A stretch of 64,000 bases of DNA from Bradyrhizobium sp. BR 10289. Its GTDB lineage: Bacteria; Pseudomonadota; Alphaproteobacteria; Rhizobiales; Xanthobacteraceae. This document shows positions 52,039-62,564 of this stretch, one piece after another. The DNA is taken from the NCBI RefSeq assembly GCF_019455385.1, contig NZ_JACOFR010000018.1:96656-160655 (forward strand). The letters run 5' to 3'. A program made the position numbers and the translations under genes. Within the stretch, counting starts at the first letter, position 1, and every line of letters starts with the position of its first letter. The notes below the pieces were generated by a model. The model searched no databases, was not told where the DNA came from, and worked only from the letters and a program-made list of their open reading frames with translations.

Positions 52039-52446
52039 TCAAGTCTCTTCATCACCTCCGACATCACCAATGATGTCGGTCACGTCCTCATCGCCCTCTT
52101 CTTCGTCGGCAATGAAGGTCGAATCGTCGTCATCGTCGTCGTCGAGGGTCTCGTCGACCTCGATATCGTCCTCCGACTCGGGCACGACGGCCTTGACCTT
52201 GCCGGTGTTCTCTTCGGCGTCGGCCTCCTCGAGGGAGACCAACTCTTCGGCCTCCACCGGCTCCGGCGCGGTGTCCTGGGCCATGCTGCGGGCCTCGGCT
52301 CCGCGGGGGGCGCGGGCCGGCGCCACGGGCGCGATCGGCACAACTTCGCCGGTATAGGGCGAGATCACCGGATTCTTGTTGAGGTCATAGAACTTCTTGC
52401 CCGTGGTCGGGCAAATACGTTTGGTTCCGAGTTCGGACTTGGCCAC
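52039..52446 (-). CDS. TIGR02300 (FYDLN acid) family protein
   Basis: A 135-residue alphaproteobacterial protein. The N-terminus MAKSELGTKRICPTTGKKFY DLNKNPVISPYTGE has the FYDLN motif and a half zinc-ribbon look (one CP, no second pair); the rest is extremely acidic with runs such as DETLDDDDDDDS. Function is unknown. Its start is divergent from aroA; tRNA-Ala lies downstream on the same strand. Confidence 0.92.
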   Translation of the reverse strand: MAKSELGTKRICPTTGKKFYDLNKNPVISPYTGEVVPIAPVAPARAPRGAEARSMAQDTAPEPVEAEELVSLEEADAEENTGKVKAVVPESEDDIEVDETLDDDDDDDSTFIADEEEGDEDVTDIIGDVGGDEET

Positions 52447-52606
52447 GGCAGAGGAATCCTGGGAATGTCTGAAAAGCGGTGCTTCACTTGGCTAGTTGGC
52501 GGCCCGCTGTCAATAGCGCATTACGGGAGAACGACATGCCCGTGACGGAACGCGGGCCATGTGGTACCTGCCCGCGAGCCTCAAGGGCAGATCCAAGGAC
52601 ACAATC

Positions 52607-53944
52607 TTGACCCATTCCGACAAGCCGACGCCGCTTCAGTCGCGCGCAAGCGGGCCCCTGACCGGGAAAGTACGGGTGCCCGGGGACAAGTCGATTTCTC
52701 ACCGCGCCCTCATCCTGGGCGCGCTGGCGGTCGGCGAGACCAGGATTTCAGGCCTCTTGGAGGGCGAGGACGTCCTCAACACCGCCAAGTCCATGCAGGC
52801 GCTCGGCGCCCGGATCGAACGCACCGGCGATTTCGCCTGGAAGGTCAACGGCGTGGGTGTCGGCGGCTTTGCCCAGCCCAAGGCGGCGCTGGATTTTGGC
52901 AATTCCGGAACCGGCTGCCGGCTGGTCATGGGCGCCGTCGCCGGCTGCCCGATCTCGGCGATTTTCGACGGCGATGCCTCGCTGCGCAGCCGCCCGATGC
53001 GCCGGATCCTCGATCCGCTCGAGAAGATGGGGGCCAAGGTCGTGTCCGGCGGCGAGGGCGGCCGGCTGCCGCTGACCGTCCAGGGCGCGCGCGATCCGCT
53101 GCCGATCACCTGCAAGACCCCGGTCGCCTCGGCCCAGATCAAATCGGCCGTGCTGCTGGCGGGTCTCGCCGCGCCGGGCACGACCACCGTGATCGAGAGC
53201 GAGGCCAGCCGCGACCACACCGAGCTGATGCTGAAGCATTTTGGCGCCGAGATCACCTCGGTGCAGGAAGGCCAGCACGGCCGCCGTATCACACTCAAGG
53301 GCCAGCCCGAGCTGCACGGCGCCAATGTCGTCGTGCCCGCCGATCCATCCTCAGCGGCGTTCCCCATCGTCGCCGCGCTGATCGTCGAAGGCTCGGACGT
53401 CGTGCTGTCCGACGTCATGACCAATCCGCTGCGCACCGGTCTTTTCACCACGCTGCGTGAAATGGGCGCCTCAATCGAAGAGAGCGAAGTCCGCGGCGAT
53501 GCCGGCGAGCCGATGGCGCGCTTGCGCGTCCGCGCCTCGAAGCTGCGCGGGGTCGAGGTGCCGCCGGAGCGTGCGCCCTCGATGATCGACGAGTATCTGG
53601 TGCTGGCGGTGGCAGCTTCGTTCGCCGAGGGCACGACCATCATGCGCGGCCTTCAGGAGCTGCGCGTCAAGGAATCCGACCGGCTCGAAGCCACGGCCGC
53701 CATGCTGCGCGTCAACGGCGTGAAGGTCACGGTGTCCGGTGATGATCTCATCGTCGAGGGCCGTGGCCACGTCCCCGGCGGCGGCACCGTCGCCACCCAC
53801 ATGGACCACCGCATCGCGATGTCGGCCCTGGTGATGGGCTGCGCCTCCGACCAGCCCGTGACGGTCGACGACACCGCCTTCATCGCCACCAGTTTTCCGG
53901 ACTTCATCCCGATGATGCGTTCGCTTGGGGCCGAGTTTTCATGA
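52607..53944 (+). CDS. aroA: 3-phosphoshikimate 1-carboxyvinyltransferase (EPSP synthase)
   Basis: A 445-residue enzyme of the shikimate pathway. I prefer the TTG at 52607, which has AAGGA seven bases upstream and gives (M)THSDKPTPLQSRAS; the ATG at 52559 lacks a site. VRVPGDKSISHRALILGALA, LLEGEDVLNTAKSMQALGAR, SRPMRRILDPL, ASAQIKSAVLLAG and LRVKESDRLEATAAML are all present. The overall pattern is closer to class II (Agrobacterium-like) enzymes, but the loop reads DFGNSGTGCRL with glycine where CP4 has alanine, which suggests ordinary glyphosate sensitivity. cmk overlaps its stop (ATGA). Confidence 0.96.
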   Translation: MTHSDKPTPLQSRASGPLTGKVRVPGDKSISHRALILGALAVGETRISGLLEGEDVLNTAKSMQALGARIERTGDFAWKVNGVGVGGFAQPKAALDFGNSGTGCRLVMGAVAGCPISAIFDGDASLRSRPMRRILDPLEKMGAKVVSGGEGGRLPLTVQGARDPLPITCKTPVASAQIKSAVLLAGLAAPGTTTVIESEASRDHTELMLKHFGAEITSVQEGQHGRRITLKGQPELHGANVVVPADPSSAAFPIVAALIVEGSDVVLSDVMTNPLRTGLFTTLREMGASIEESEVRGDAGEPMARLRVRASKLRGVEVPPERAPSMIDEYLVLAVAASFAEGTTIMRGLQELRVKESDRLEATAAMLRVNGVKVTVSGDDLIVEGRGHVPGGGTVATHMDHRIAMSALVMGCASDQPVTVDDTAFIATSFPDFIPMMRSLGAEFS

Positions 53945-54579
53945 TCATCGCCATCGACGGGCCTGCGGCCTCGGGCAAGGGGACGCTCGGCAAGCGGCTC
54001 GCCCACCATTACGGCTACCGTCATCTCGATACCGGCGTGATCTACCGTGCGGTGGCCTATGCCCTGATGCAATCGGGCCATGATCTCCGGGACGAGGCGG
54101 CGGCGGTTCAGGCCGCGCTGGAACTCGATCCCGAAAAGTTCGGCAATCCCGCGCTGAAGACCCAGGAGGCCGGCGAGGGTGCCTCCATCGTGTCGGCAAT
54201 CCCCAAAGTCCGCGAGGTCCTGGTCAATTTCCAGCGGCAATTCGCCGCCGACCCGCCTGGCGCCGTGCTCGACGGCCGGGATATTGGAACGGTGATCTGT
54301 CCCCATGCCGACGTGAAGATCTTCGTCGTGGCGGATCCCAGGGTGCGCGCCCGCCGACGCACCATGGAGGCCAAGGCGCGGGGCGAGGAGGCGGACGAGG
54401 CGGCGGTGCTGGCGGACATCATCCGGCGCGACGAACGCGACAAGAACCGGCCGATTGCGCCTTTAAAACCGGCCCCGGATGCTTACTTGCTAGATAACTC
54501 CCAACTGGATATAGAAGGCGGCGTCCGGGCCGCCATCGACATTATCGAGGCTGTCCGAGCGGGCCGGTCGCGGGGTTAA
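53941..54579 (+). CDS. cmk: cytidylate kinase
   Basis: A 212-residue kinase that phosphorylates CMP and dCMP. The P-loop is IAIDGPAASGKGTLGKRLAH, followed by YRHLDTGVIYRAVAYALM, VVCPHADVKIFVV-like IGTVICPHADVKIFVVADPR and the lid RRDERDKNRPIAPLKPAPDA. It overlaps aroA by four bases and precedes rpsA, the widespread aroA-cmk-rpsA order. Confidence 0.96.
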   Translation: MIIAIDGPAASGKGTLGKRLAHHYGYRHLDTGVIYRAVAYALMQSGHDLRDEAAAVQAALELDPEKFGNPALKTQEAGEGASIVSAIPKVREVLVNFQRQFAADPPGAVLDGRDIGTVICPHADVKIFVVADPRVRARRRTMEAKARGEEADEAAVLADIIRRDERDKNRPIAPLKPAPDAYLLDNSQLDIEGGVRAAIDIIEAVRAGRSRG

Positions 54580-54637
54580 GCCGCCGCCGTCATTGGAGGA
54601 AGTGCCCGCTCCCGCTCTTTGAGGTCGATACTCTCGG

Positions 54638-54655
54638 TCCCCTGTTTGGGGGACC
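54638..54655. promoter_or_regulatory. hairpin in the rpsA leader
   Basis: GGTCCCC and GGGGGACC pair around TGTTT in the 270-base gap between cmk and rpsA. No T run follows, so it is more likely a leader structure than a terminator. S1 represses its own synthesis in other bacteria, but I cannot show that this is the site. Confidence 0.35.
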
Positions 54656-54848
54656 GGCGCGATCCAGGCTCCGGACACAAGATTTCCACGTATCGAACGC
54701 GCGGGCCCTGCCGGCCCGCTTCCGCTGTTCTGGCCGTTCGGCCGGGGCAACGAGCGGTCGCTCGAAGGTTTCGCGGACCTTCCGACACTGCGCGTGCGAT
54801 GCGCCCATGAACCCAACGGCCGGCAAGACATCCGCACCTGGAGAACAA

Positions 54849-56555
54849 ATGGCTTCGACTTCCGCTGATACCTATAGCCCGTCGCGTGACGATTTCGCCG
54901 CGATGCTCGACGAGTCCTTCGCAGGTGGCAACCTGCAGGAGAGCTCGGTCGTCAAGGGCAAGGTTGTTGCAATTGAAAAGGACATGGCCGTCATCGACGT
55001 CGGCCTGAAGACCGAGGGCCGCGTCGCCCTGCGTGAATTTTCCGGCCCCGGCCGTGACAGCGAGATCAAGGTCGGCGACGAGGTGGAAGTGTTCCTCGAT
55101 CGCATCGAGAACGCCCTCGGCGAGGCCGTCCTGTCCCGCGACAAGGCGCGCCGCGAAGAGAGCTGGGGCAAGCTCGAGAAGGCCTTCCAGAACAACGAGA
55201 AGGTCAACGGCGTCATCTTCAACCAGGTCAAGGGCGGCTTCACCGTCGACCTCGACGGTGCCGTGGCCTTCCTGCCGCGCTCACAGGTCGACATCCGTCC
55301 GATCCGCGACGTTGCGCCGCTGATGAACAACTCGCAGCCGTTCCAGATCCTCAAGATGGACCGCCGCCGCGGCAACATCGTGGTGTCGCGCCGCACGGTT
55401 CTCGAAGAGACCCGCGCCGAGCAGCGCCAGGAGCTGGTGCAGAACCTGGAAGAGGGTCAGGTCATCGACGGCGTGGTCAAGAACATCACCGATTACGGTG
55501 CGTTCGTCGACCTCGGCGGCATCGACGGCCTGCTGCACGTCACCGACATCGCGTGGCGCCGCGTCAACCACCCGACCGAGGTGCTCTCGATCGGCCAGAC
55601 CGTGAAGGTCAAGATCATCAAGATCAACCACGAGACGCACCGCATCTCGCTGGGCATGAAGCAGCTGCTGGACGATCCGTGGCAGGGCATCGAAGCCAAG
55701 TACCCGCTGGGTGCCCGCTTCACCGGCCGCGTCACCAACATCACCGACTACGGTGCGTTCGTCGAGCTCGAGCCGGGCATCGAAGGCCTGATCCACGTCT
55801 CCGAGATGTCGTGGACCAAGAAGAACATGCACCCCGGCAAGATCGTGTCGACTTCGCAGGAAGTCGACGTGCAGGTGCTGGAAGTCGATTCCGTCAAGCG
55901 CCGCATCTCGCTCGGCCTCAAGCAGACCATGCGCAATCCGTGGGAAGTCTTCGTCGAAGGTCACCCGACCGGTTCGGTGGTCGAGGGCGAAGTCAAGAAC
56001 AAGACCGAGTTCGGTCTGTTCCTGGGCCTCGAGGGCGACGTCGACGGCATGGTCCATCTTTCCGATCTCGACTGGAAGCTTCCGGGCGAGCAGGTGATCG
56101 ACAACTACAAGAAGGGCGACATGGTGAAGGCCGTGGTGCTCGATGTGGACGTCGAGAAGGAGCGTATCTCGCTCGGCATCAAGCAGCTCGAAGGCGACCC
56201 CTTCGCCGAGCCGGGCGATGTCAAGAAGGGCGCGGTCGTGACCTGCGAAGTGCTCGAAGTGAAGGAAAGCGGTATCGAGGTGAAGATCGCCGGGACCGAC
56301 TTCTCGACCTTCATCAAGCGCTCGGAGCTCGCGCGTGACCGCAACGACCAGCGCGCCGAACGCTTCGCCGTCGGCGAGAAGGTCGATGCCCGCGTGATCC
56401 AGTTCGACAAGAAGGCCCGCAAGGTCCAGGTGTCGATCAAGGCGCTCGAAGTCGCCGAAGAGAAGGAAGCCATCGCGCAGTACGGCTCCTCGGATTCGGG
56501 TGCGACGCTCGGCGACATCCTGGGCACCGCGCTCAAGAACCGCGACAGCAAATAA
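54849..56555 (+). CDS. rpsA: 30S ribosomal protein S1
   Basis: A 568-residue protein from the ATG at 54849, which has GGAG before it; an ATG at 54807 is also in frame. Six S1 (OB-fold) repeats can be made out, including GKVVAIEKDMAVIDVGLKTE, GVVKNITDYGAFVDLGGIDG LLH, GRVTNITDYGAFVELEPGIE and GEVKNKTEFGLFLGLEGDVD. S1 recruits mRNA to the 30S subunit. Length fits alphaproteobacterial S1. Confidence 0.97.
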   Translation: MASTSADTYSPSRDDFAAMLDESFAGGNLQESSVVKGKVVAIEKDMAVIDVGLKTEGRVALREFSGPGRDSEIKVGDEVEVFLDRIENALGEAVLSRDKARREESWGKLEKAFQNNEKVNGVIFNQVKGGFTVDLDGAVAFLPRSQVDIRPIRDVAPLMNNSQPFQILKMDRRRGNIVVSRRTVLEETRAEQRQELVQNLEEGQVIDGVVKNITDYGAFVDLGGIDGLLHVTDIAWRRVNHPTEVLSIGQTVKVKIIKINHETHRISLGMKQLLDDPWQGIEAKYPLGARFTGRVTNITDYGAFVELEPGIEGLIHVSEMSWTKKNMHPGKIVSTSQEVDVQVLEVDSVKRRISLGLKQTMRNPWEVFVEGHPTGSVVEGEVKNKTEFGLFLGLEGDVDGMVHLSDLDWKLPGEQVIDNYKKGDMVKAVVLDVDVEKERISLGIKQLEGDPFAEPGDVKKGAVVTCEVLEVKESGIEVKIAGTDFSTFIKRSELARDRNDQRAERFAVGEKVDARVIQFDKKARKVQVSIKALEVAEEKEAIAQYGSSDSGATLGDILGTALKNRDSK

Positions 56556-56583
56556 GCGAAACGCCGAGTTTTGCTGACATCGA

Positions 56584-56612
56584 AGCCCCGGCGCGAGCCG
56601 GGGCTTTTTTGT
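56584..56612 (+). terminator. rho-independent terminator after rpsA
   Basis: AGCCCCGGC pairs with GCCGGGGCT around GCGA, followed by TTTTTT. It lies 29 bases after the rpsA stop. Confidence 0.92.
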
Positions 56613-56622
56613 GTGTTGTGCC

Positions 56623-56708
56623 GTAGCCCGGATGGAGCGCAGCGAAATCCGGGGCTGGCTTCCAATGCGGCACGATCCCGGATTACGCTTGCGCTCCATC
56701 CGGGCTAC
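56623..56708. repeat. palindromic repeat (GTAGCCCGGATGGAGC type)
   Basis: GTAGCCCGGATGGAGCGCAG and the inverse GCGCTCCATCCGGGCTAC flank about 50 bases with an inner AATCCGGGG / CCCGGATT pair. A common unit in Bradyrhizobium intergenic DNA, here directly after the rpsA terminator. Confidence 0.82.
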
Positions 56709-56825
56709 CGCCCACCAGGCCTTGTTTTCTTCAAATTGCGCCGCAATTGATGTATCCAGATAAGCCGATGGTCACGTTGTGACGGCACAACGCCCGCGGC
56801 CAGCCTTTCATTTGGAGATATTCCG

Positions 56826-57806
56826 ATGTCGCTCGATTCGGACATCATCGTCGATCGCCGCAGGATCCGCCGCAAGCTGACGTTCTGGCGTGTGATGGCC
56901 GCGCTGATCGCGATCGCCGCGATCGCGGGCTTTGCGCTGGTCGCGACACCCGGTGCGCGCGGCTCGTTCGCCGCCGCCGGCTCGATCGCGCGGGTGCAGA
57001 TCGAGGGCCTGATCCGCAGCGATTCCGAGCGCACGCAGGCGCTGGAGCGGCTGTCGAATTCGCAGGCCGCCGCCGTCATCGTCCACATCAATTCGCCTGG
57101 CGGCACCACCGCCGGCTCCGAGCAGCTCTATGATTCCTTGACGCGCCTGAAGGCGAAGAAGCCGCTGGTCGTCGTGGTCGAGGGTCTTGCCGCCTCGGGC
57201 GGCTACATCACCGCAATCGCGAGCGACCACATCATCGCGCAGCAGAGCTCGCTGGTCGGATCGATCGGCGTGCTGTTCCAGTTTCCCAACGTCTCGGAGC
57301 TGCTGAAGACCGTCGGCGTCAAGGTCGAGGAGGTGAAGTCCTCGCCGCTGAAGGCTGCGCCCAACGGTTTTGAGCCGACCAGCCCCGAAGCGCGCGCGGC
57401 GCTCGATGCGCTGGTGAAGGATTCCTACGCCTGGTTCAAGGATCTGGTGAAGCAGCGCCGTGGCATGGATGACACGCAGCTTGAGAAAGTCGCCGATGGA
57501 CGCGTCTTCACCGGACGCCAGGCGATCGATCTCAAGCTGATCGATCAGCTCGGCGACGAGAAGGCCGCTGTGACCTGGCTCGAGGAACAGAAGAGCGTCA
57601 AGAAGGGGCTCACCGTTCGCGATTACAAGCTTCAGCCTCGTTTCAGCGACCTGCCGTTCCTCAAGACGGCTGCCGCCGTGACGCTGGAGGCGCTTGGTTT
57701 GGGCTCGATTGCCCATCAGATCGGTCAAACCGGTGTCGCGCAGGCCGTCGATCGGCTCGGAATGGATGGAATGCTGGCACTGTGGCAGCCGGCCGCGTCA
57801 AATTGA
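56826..57806 (+). CDS. sppA: signal peptide peptidase SppA (36-kDa type)
   Basis: A 326-residue membrane-anchored serine protease. A membrane segment (WRVMAALIAIAAIAGFALVA) follows a basic N-terminus, then the ClpP-like fold: HINSPGGTTAGSEQLYDSL, the nucleophile region VEGLAASGGYITAIASD, SLVGSIGVLFQFPNVSELLK and the lysine region VKSSPLKAAPNGFEP. It digests cleaved signal peptides. It is half the length of E. coli SppA, the one-domain kind. ihfB follows. Confidence 0.92.
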   Translation: MSLDSDIIVDRRRIRRKLTFWRVMAALIAIAAIAGFALVATPGARGSFAAAGSIARVQIEGLIRSDSERTQALERLSNSQAAAVIVHINSPGGTTAGSEQLYDSLTRLKAKKPLVVVVEGLAASGGYITAIASDHIIAQQSSLVGSIGVLFQFPNVSELLKTVGVKVEEVKSSPLKAAPNGFEPTSPEARAALDALVKDSYAWFKDLVKQRRGMDDTQLEKVADGRVFTGRQAIDLKLIDQLGDEKAAVTWLEEQKSVKKGLTVRDYKLQPRFSDLPFLKTAAAVTLEALGLGSIAHQIGQTGVAQAVDRLGMDGMLALWQPAASN

Positions 57807-57978
57807 CGGGAACTGGGCGAGTCCAAGAGCTTTTTCCCGTCTGACGGGTATGGGGGCACTCCGCTTTTTCGGCAAATGTCACGTATTTTCACGAGGCTCA
57901 ACCGTCATTTAGCGTCTTGACAGATCACGGTATTTTCACGGAAATGGTCATCCGCACGCTCCCGGGTCCTATCTCTCG

Positions 57979-58284
57979 ATGATCAAATCCGAACTTGTTC
58001 AGCGTATCGCCGAGCACAACCCGCATCTGTACCAGCGGGATGTCGAGAACATTGTGAATGCGATTCTCGAAGAGATCGTCGCGGCTCTCGCGCGCGGTGA
58101 TCGCGTCGAGTTGCGCGGTTTCGGTGCCTTCTCGGTCAAGCATCGCCCTGCACGTGCCGGCCGCAATCCGCGCACCGGCGCCCATGTCCCCGTTGATCAG
58201 AAGAGCGTTCCGTTCTTCAAGACCGGCAAGGAAATGCGCGAGCGGCTCAACCGCGATCATCCGGATCCGGGCGCGCCCGATTGA
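57979..58284 (+). CDS. ihfB: integration host factor subunit beta
   Basis: A 101-residue DNA-bending protein: MIKSELVQRIAEHNPHLYQR, VERLRGFGAFSV-like RVELRGFGAFSVKHRPARAG and RNPRTGAHVPVDQKSVPFFK. The proline tip that intercalates at bent sites lies in the RNPRTG arm. It pairs with IhfA, encoded elsewhere, and sharply bends DNA at sigma-54 promoters and other sites. Length is slightly above E. coli IhfB. Confidence 0.95.
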   Translation: MIKSELVQRIAEHNPHLYQRDVENIVNAILEEIVAALARGDRVELRGFGAFSVKHRPARAGRNPRTGAHVPVDQKSVPFFKTGKEMRERLNRDHPDPGAPD

Positions 58285-58350
58285 GGTTTGTCGTCCGGAT
58301 TGAAAGCCGCCCGATGCGGCAGCAAGCTTGATTCAAGACGAGCGATCGCG

Positions 58351-58737
58351 ATGCGAAAGTTCCTGACCGCGCTGATCGTGATTCCGGCGTTTCTGCTGCT
58401 GGTGACCTTCGCCGTCGCCAACCGGCATTTCGTCACCGTCTCGTTCGATCCGTTGGTATCCAGCGACCCGTCATTCGCGGTCACCATGCCGCTGTTCCTG
58501 CTGCTGATCCTGGTGGCCGCCATTGGTGTTTTCGTAGGCGGCCTGGCCGTCTGGTTCGGTCAGCGGCACTGGCGGCGCGCGGCGCGCCGGCATGAGGCGG
58601 ACGCACGGGCGGTTCGGGTCGAGCTCGCCGGTCTGCAGGCCCACGCGACCGCCGCGAAGGCCGAGTCCCAGCGCCTCCCAGCCCCCTCCGGCCTTTACGG
58701 GCCCATCGGGCGAGACAAGCAGCGCGCGACGTTGTAG
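58351..58737 (+). CDS. LapA-domain (DUF1049) membrane protein
   Basis: A 128-residue protein from the ATG at 58351. Two membrane segments (FLTALIVIPAFLLLVTFAVA and MPLFLLLILVAAIGVFVGGL) surround a short loop with RHFVTVSFDPL, the LapA pattern, followed by a basic coiled-coil tail RRHEADARAVRVELAGLQAH. In E. coli LapA helps LPS regulation with LapB; no lapB is adjacent here. trpF follows after 65 bases. Confidence 0.8.
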   Translation: MRKFLTALIVIPAFLLLVTFAVANRHFVTVSFDPLVSSDPSFAVTMPLFLLLILVAAIGVFVGGLAVWFGQRHWRRAARRHEADARAVRVELAGLQAHATAAKAESQRLPAPSGLYGPIGRDKQRATL

Positions 58738-58802
58738 AAGCGGCCCGACCGAAAGCCCTGTTTTCCGGCCGCGAACCCGCGGCCTTCACCCGCTTTGAGA
58801 CC

Positions 58803-59458
58803 ATGTCCCTGCTCGTCAAAATCTGTGGCCTGTCCACGCGCGAGACGCTTGAAACGGCGCTCGACGCGGGCGCCGACATGGTGGGGTTCGTGTTCTTTCC
58901 GCCGTCGCCCCGGCATGTCTCGCTGGAGACCGGGCGCGAGCTCGGCCGGCAGGTGAAGAAGCGCGCGCTGAAAGTCGCGCTCACCGTCGATGCCGACGAT
59001 GCCACGCTCGACAACATCATGGACGCGCTGTCGCCGGATATCCTCCAGCTCCACGGCAATGAGAGCGTAGCGCGCTTGCGCGACATCAAGCAGAAGTTCG
59101 GCTGCCCGGTGATGAAGGCGGTGCCGGTCGCGACCGCAGCCGATCTCGCCGTGCTGCCCGGTTACGCCGCGGTCGCCGACCGCATCCTGTTCGACGCGCG
59201 CGCGCCAAAGGATGCGACCCGTCCCGGCGGCTTGGGGGCGCCGTTCGACTGGCACCTGCTGGAAAACCTGGAGCTCGATCTCCCGTATATGGTTTCGGGC
59301 GGCCTCAATATCCAAAACCTTGCCGAGGCCGTTCGCGTCACCCGCGCCGGTGGCGTCGACGTCTCCTCGGGAATCGAAAGCGCCCCCGGCGTGAAAGATC
59401 CCGAGATGATCAAGGCCTTCATTCGCGCTGCGCGCGCCACTCGAGAGTTGAGCGTTCG

Positions 59459-59462
<4 letters not shown>
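58803..59462 (+). CDS. trpF: phosphoribosylanthranilate isomerase
   Basis: A 219-residue TIM barrel for the third step of tryptophan synthesis. The catalytic cysteine is in LLVKICGLSTRETLETALDA and the aspartate in FDARAPKDATRPGGLGAPFD W; the phosphate grip is VSGGLNIQNLAEAV. It is a separate protein, not fused to TrpC. It overlaps trpB by four bases. Confidence 0.96.
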
Positions 59463-60672
<1,210 letters not shown>

Positions 60673-60676
<4 letters not shown>

Positions 60677-61509
60677 CCACGCGTATCGACACCCGTTTCG
60701 CCGAGCTGAAGAAAGAGGGCCGCGCAGCCTTCGTCACCTATGTGATGGCCGGCGACCCTGACGTCACGACCTCGCTCGAGATCGTCAAGGCGCTGCCCAA
60801 GGCTGGCGCCGACATCATCGAGCTCGGCATTCCCTTCACCGATCCGATGGCGGATGGTCCCTCGATTCAGGCTGCAGGTCTGCGCGCGCTCAAGGCCGGC
60901 ATGACTTTGAAGAAGACGCTCGCTCTCGTGCGCGACTTCCGCAAGGAGGACAATGTCACGCCGCTGGTGCTGATGGGCTATTACAATCCGATCTACATTT
61001 ACGGCGTCGACAAGTTCCTGGCCGATGCCAGGACGTCGGGCGTCGACGGCCTGATCATCGTCGATCTCCCGCCGGAGGAAGACGACGAGCTCTGCATTCC
61101 CGCGCTGAAGGCGGGGCTGAACTTCATTCGCCTGGCGACCCCGACCACCGACGACAAGCGCCTGCCCGCGGTGCTCGCGAACACGTCGGGCTTCGTCTAT
61201 TACGTCTCGATCGCCGGCATCACCGGTGCGGCGGCAGCGGACGCGAATGTCGTCGGTGAAGCCGTCGCGCGTATCAAGCGCCACACCAAATTGCCGATCT
61301 GCGTCGGCTTCGGCATCCGCACGCCGGAGGCGGCGCGCGCCATTGCCGAGAAGGCCGACGGGTCGGTTGTCGGCACCGCGCTGGTCGACGCACTCAAGAA
61401 CAGCCTCGACGCCGAGGGCCGGGCGACCGCCAAAACCGTTAACGCCGTGGCTGAGCTGACCGCGGCCTTGGCCCAAGGCGTCAGGGGCGCGCAACAGGCG
61501 GCGGAATAG
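60673..61509 (+). CDS. trpA: tryptophan synthase alpha chain
   Basis: A 278-residue TIM barrel starting at GTG 60673, which cleaves indole-3-glycerol phosphate. The catalytic glutamate and aspartate are in DIIELGIPFTDPMADGPSIQ, and the phosphate site in VGFGIRTPEAA. It passes indole to TrpB. The next gene, accD, is 113 bases on. Confidence 0.96.
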
Positions 61510-61622
61510 GCCATAATTCCGCTTTTGGGGCGGGCGACACCGCCGGCTTGCCGGGCAACGGCCCGGCCGCCATATATCCCTTCAGGCGATCCCGCAGCCG
61601 GGTTCGCACATCGGAGCAAACC

Positions 61623-62564
61623 ATGAACTGGCTTACCAATGTGGTCCGGCCGAAGATCCGCAACATGCTGCGGCGGGAGACGCCGGAGAATCTCTGGATC
61701 AAGTGCCCGGATTCCGGACAGCTCGTGTTCTACAAGGACGTCGAGGCCAACCAGTTCGTCATCCCCGGCTCGAACTACCACATGCGCATGGGCGCGGTGG
61801 CGCGGTTGAAGTCGATCTTCGACAACGAGACCTGGTTCGACGTCGCGCTGCCCGACGTGACGCCGGACCCGCTCAAGTTCCGCGACGAGAAGAAGTACGT
61901 CGACCGCATCAAGGATGCGCGGGCGCGCACCAACCTCAACGATGCGATCAAGGTCGGTTATGGCAAGCTCGAAGGTGCCGCCGTCGTCGTCGCCGTGCAG
62001 GATTTCGATTTCATGGGCGGCTCGCTCGGTATGGCCGCCGGTGAAGCCATCGTGCGCGGGCTGGAGCTCGCGGTCGAGAAGAAGGCGCCCTTCATCGTGT
62101 TCGCCGCTTCGGGTGGCGCGCGCATGCAGGAAGGCATCTTGTCGCTGATGCAGATGCCGCGCACGACTGTGGCGGTGCAGATGTTGCGCGAGGCCAAACT
62201 GCCCTACATCGTCGTACTGACCAACCCGACCACCGGCGGCGTCACCGCATCCTACGCGATGCTCGGCGACATCCAGATCGCCGAGCCCGGCGCGCTCATT
62301 GGTTTCGCCGGCGCGCGCGTGATCGAGCAGACCATTCGCGAGAAGTTGCCTGAGGGTTTTCAGCGCGCCGAATATCTGAAGGAACACGGCATGGTCGACA
62401 TGGTCGTGCATCGTCATGAGCTGCGTCCGACGCTCGCGCGGCTCTGCCGCCTGCTGACCAAGGCGCCGGCGCTGGAGGGCGCTTCGAAGCCGGCGCAGCC
62501 GGTGGCGAGCCCCGCGCAGATCGTCTCGGCTGCCGAGACGGCGCCGGCCGCGCCGCACGCGTGA
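61623..62564 (+). CDS. accD: acetyl-CoA carboxylase carboxyltransferase subunit beta, zinc site degenerate
   Basis: A 313-residue subunit from the ATG at 61623. Where E. coli AccD has four zinc cysteines, this protein has only the first: IKCPDSGQLVFYKDVE with serine for the second, and QFVIPGSNYHMRMG with isoleucine and serine for the last two. The carboxyltransferase fold is intact (FDFMGGSLGMAAGEAIVRGL, FAASGGARMQEGILSLMQMP, NPTTGGVTASYAMLGD). It forms malonyl-CoA with AccA for fatty-acid synthesis. The C-terminus is alanine/proline-rich. folC overlaps its stop (GTGA). Confidence 0.94.
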   Translation: MNWLTNVVRPKIRNMLRRETPENLWIKCPDSGQLVFYKDVEANQFVIPGSNYHMRMGAVARLKSIFDNETWFDVALPDVTPDPLKFRDEKKYVDRIKDARARTNLNDAIKVGYGKLEGAAVVVAVQDFDFMGGSLGMAAGEAIVRGLELAVEKKAPFIVFAASGGARMQEGILSLMQMPRTTVAVQMLREAKLPYIVVLTNPTTGGVTASYAMLGDIQIAEPGALIGFAGARVIEQTIREKLPEGFQRAEYLKEHGMVDMVVHRHELRPTLARLCRLLTKAPALEGASKPAQPVASPAQIVSAAETAPAAPHA

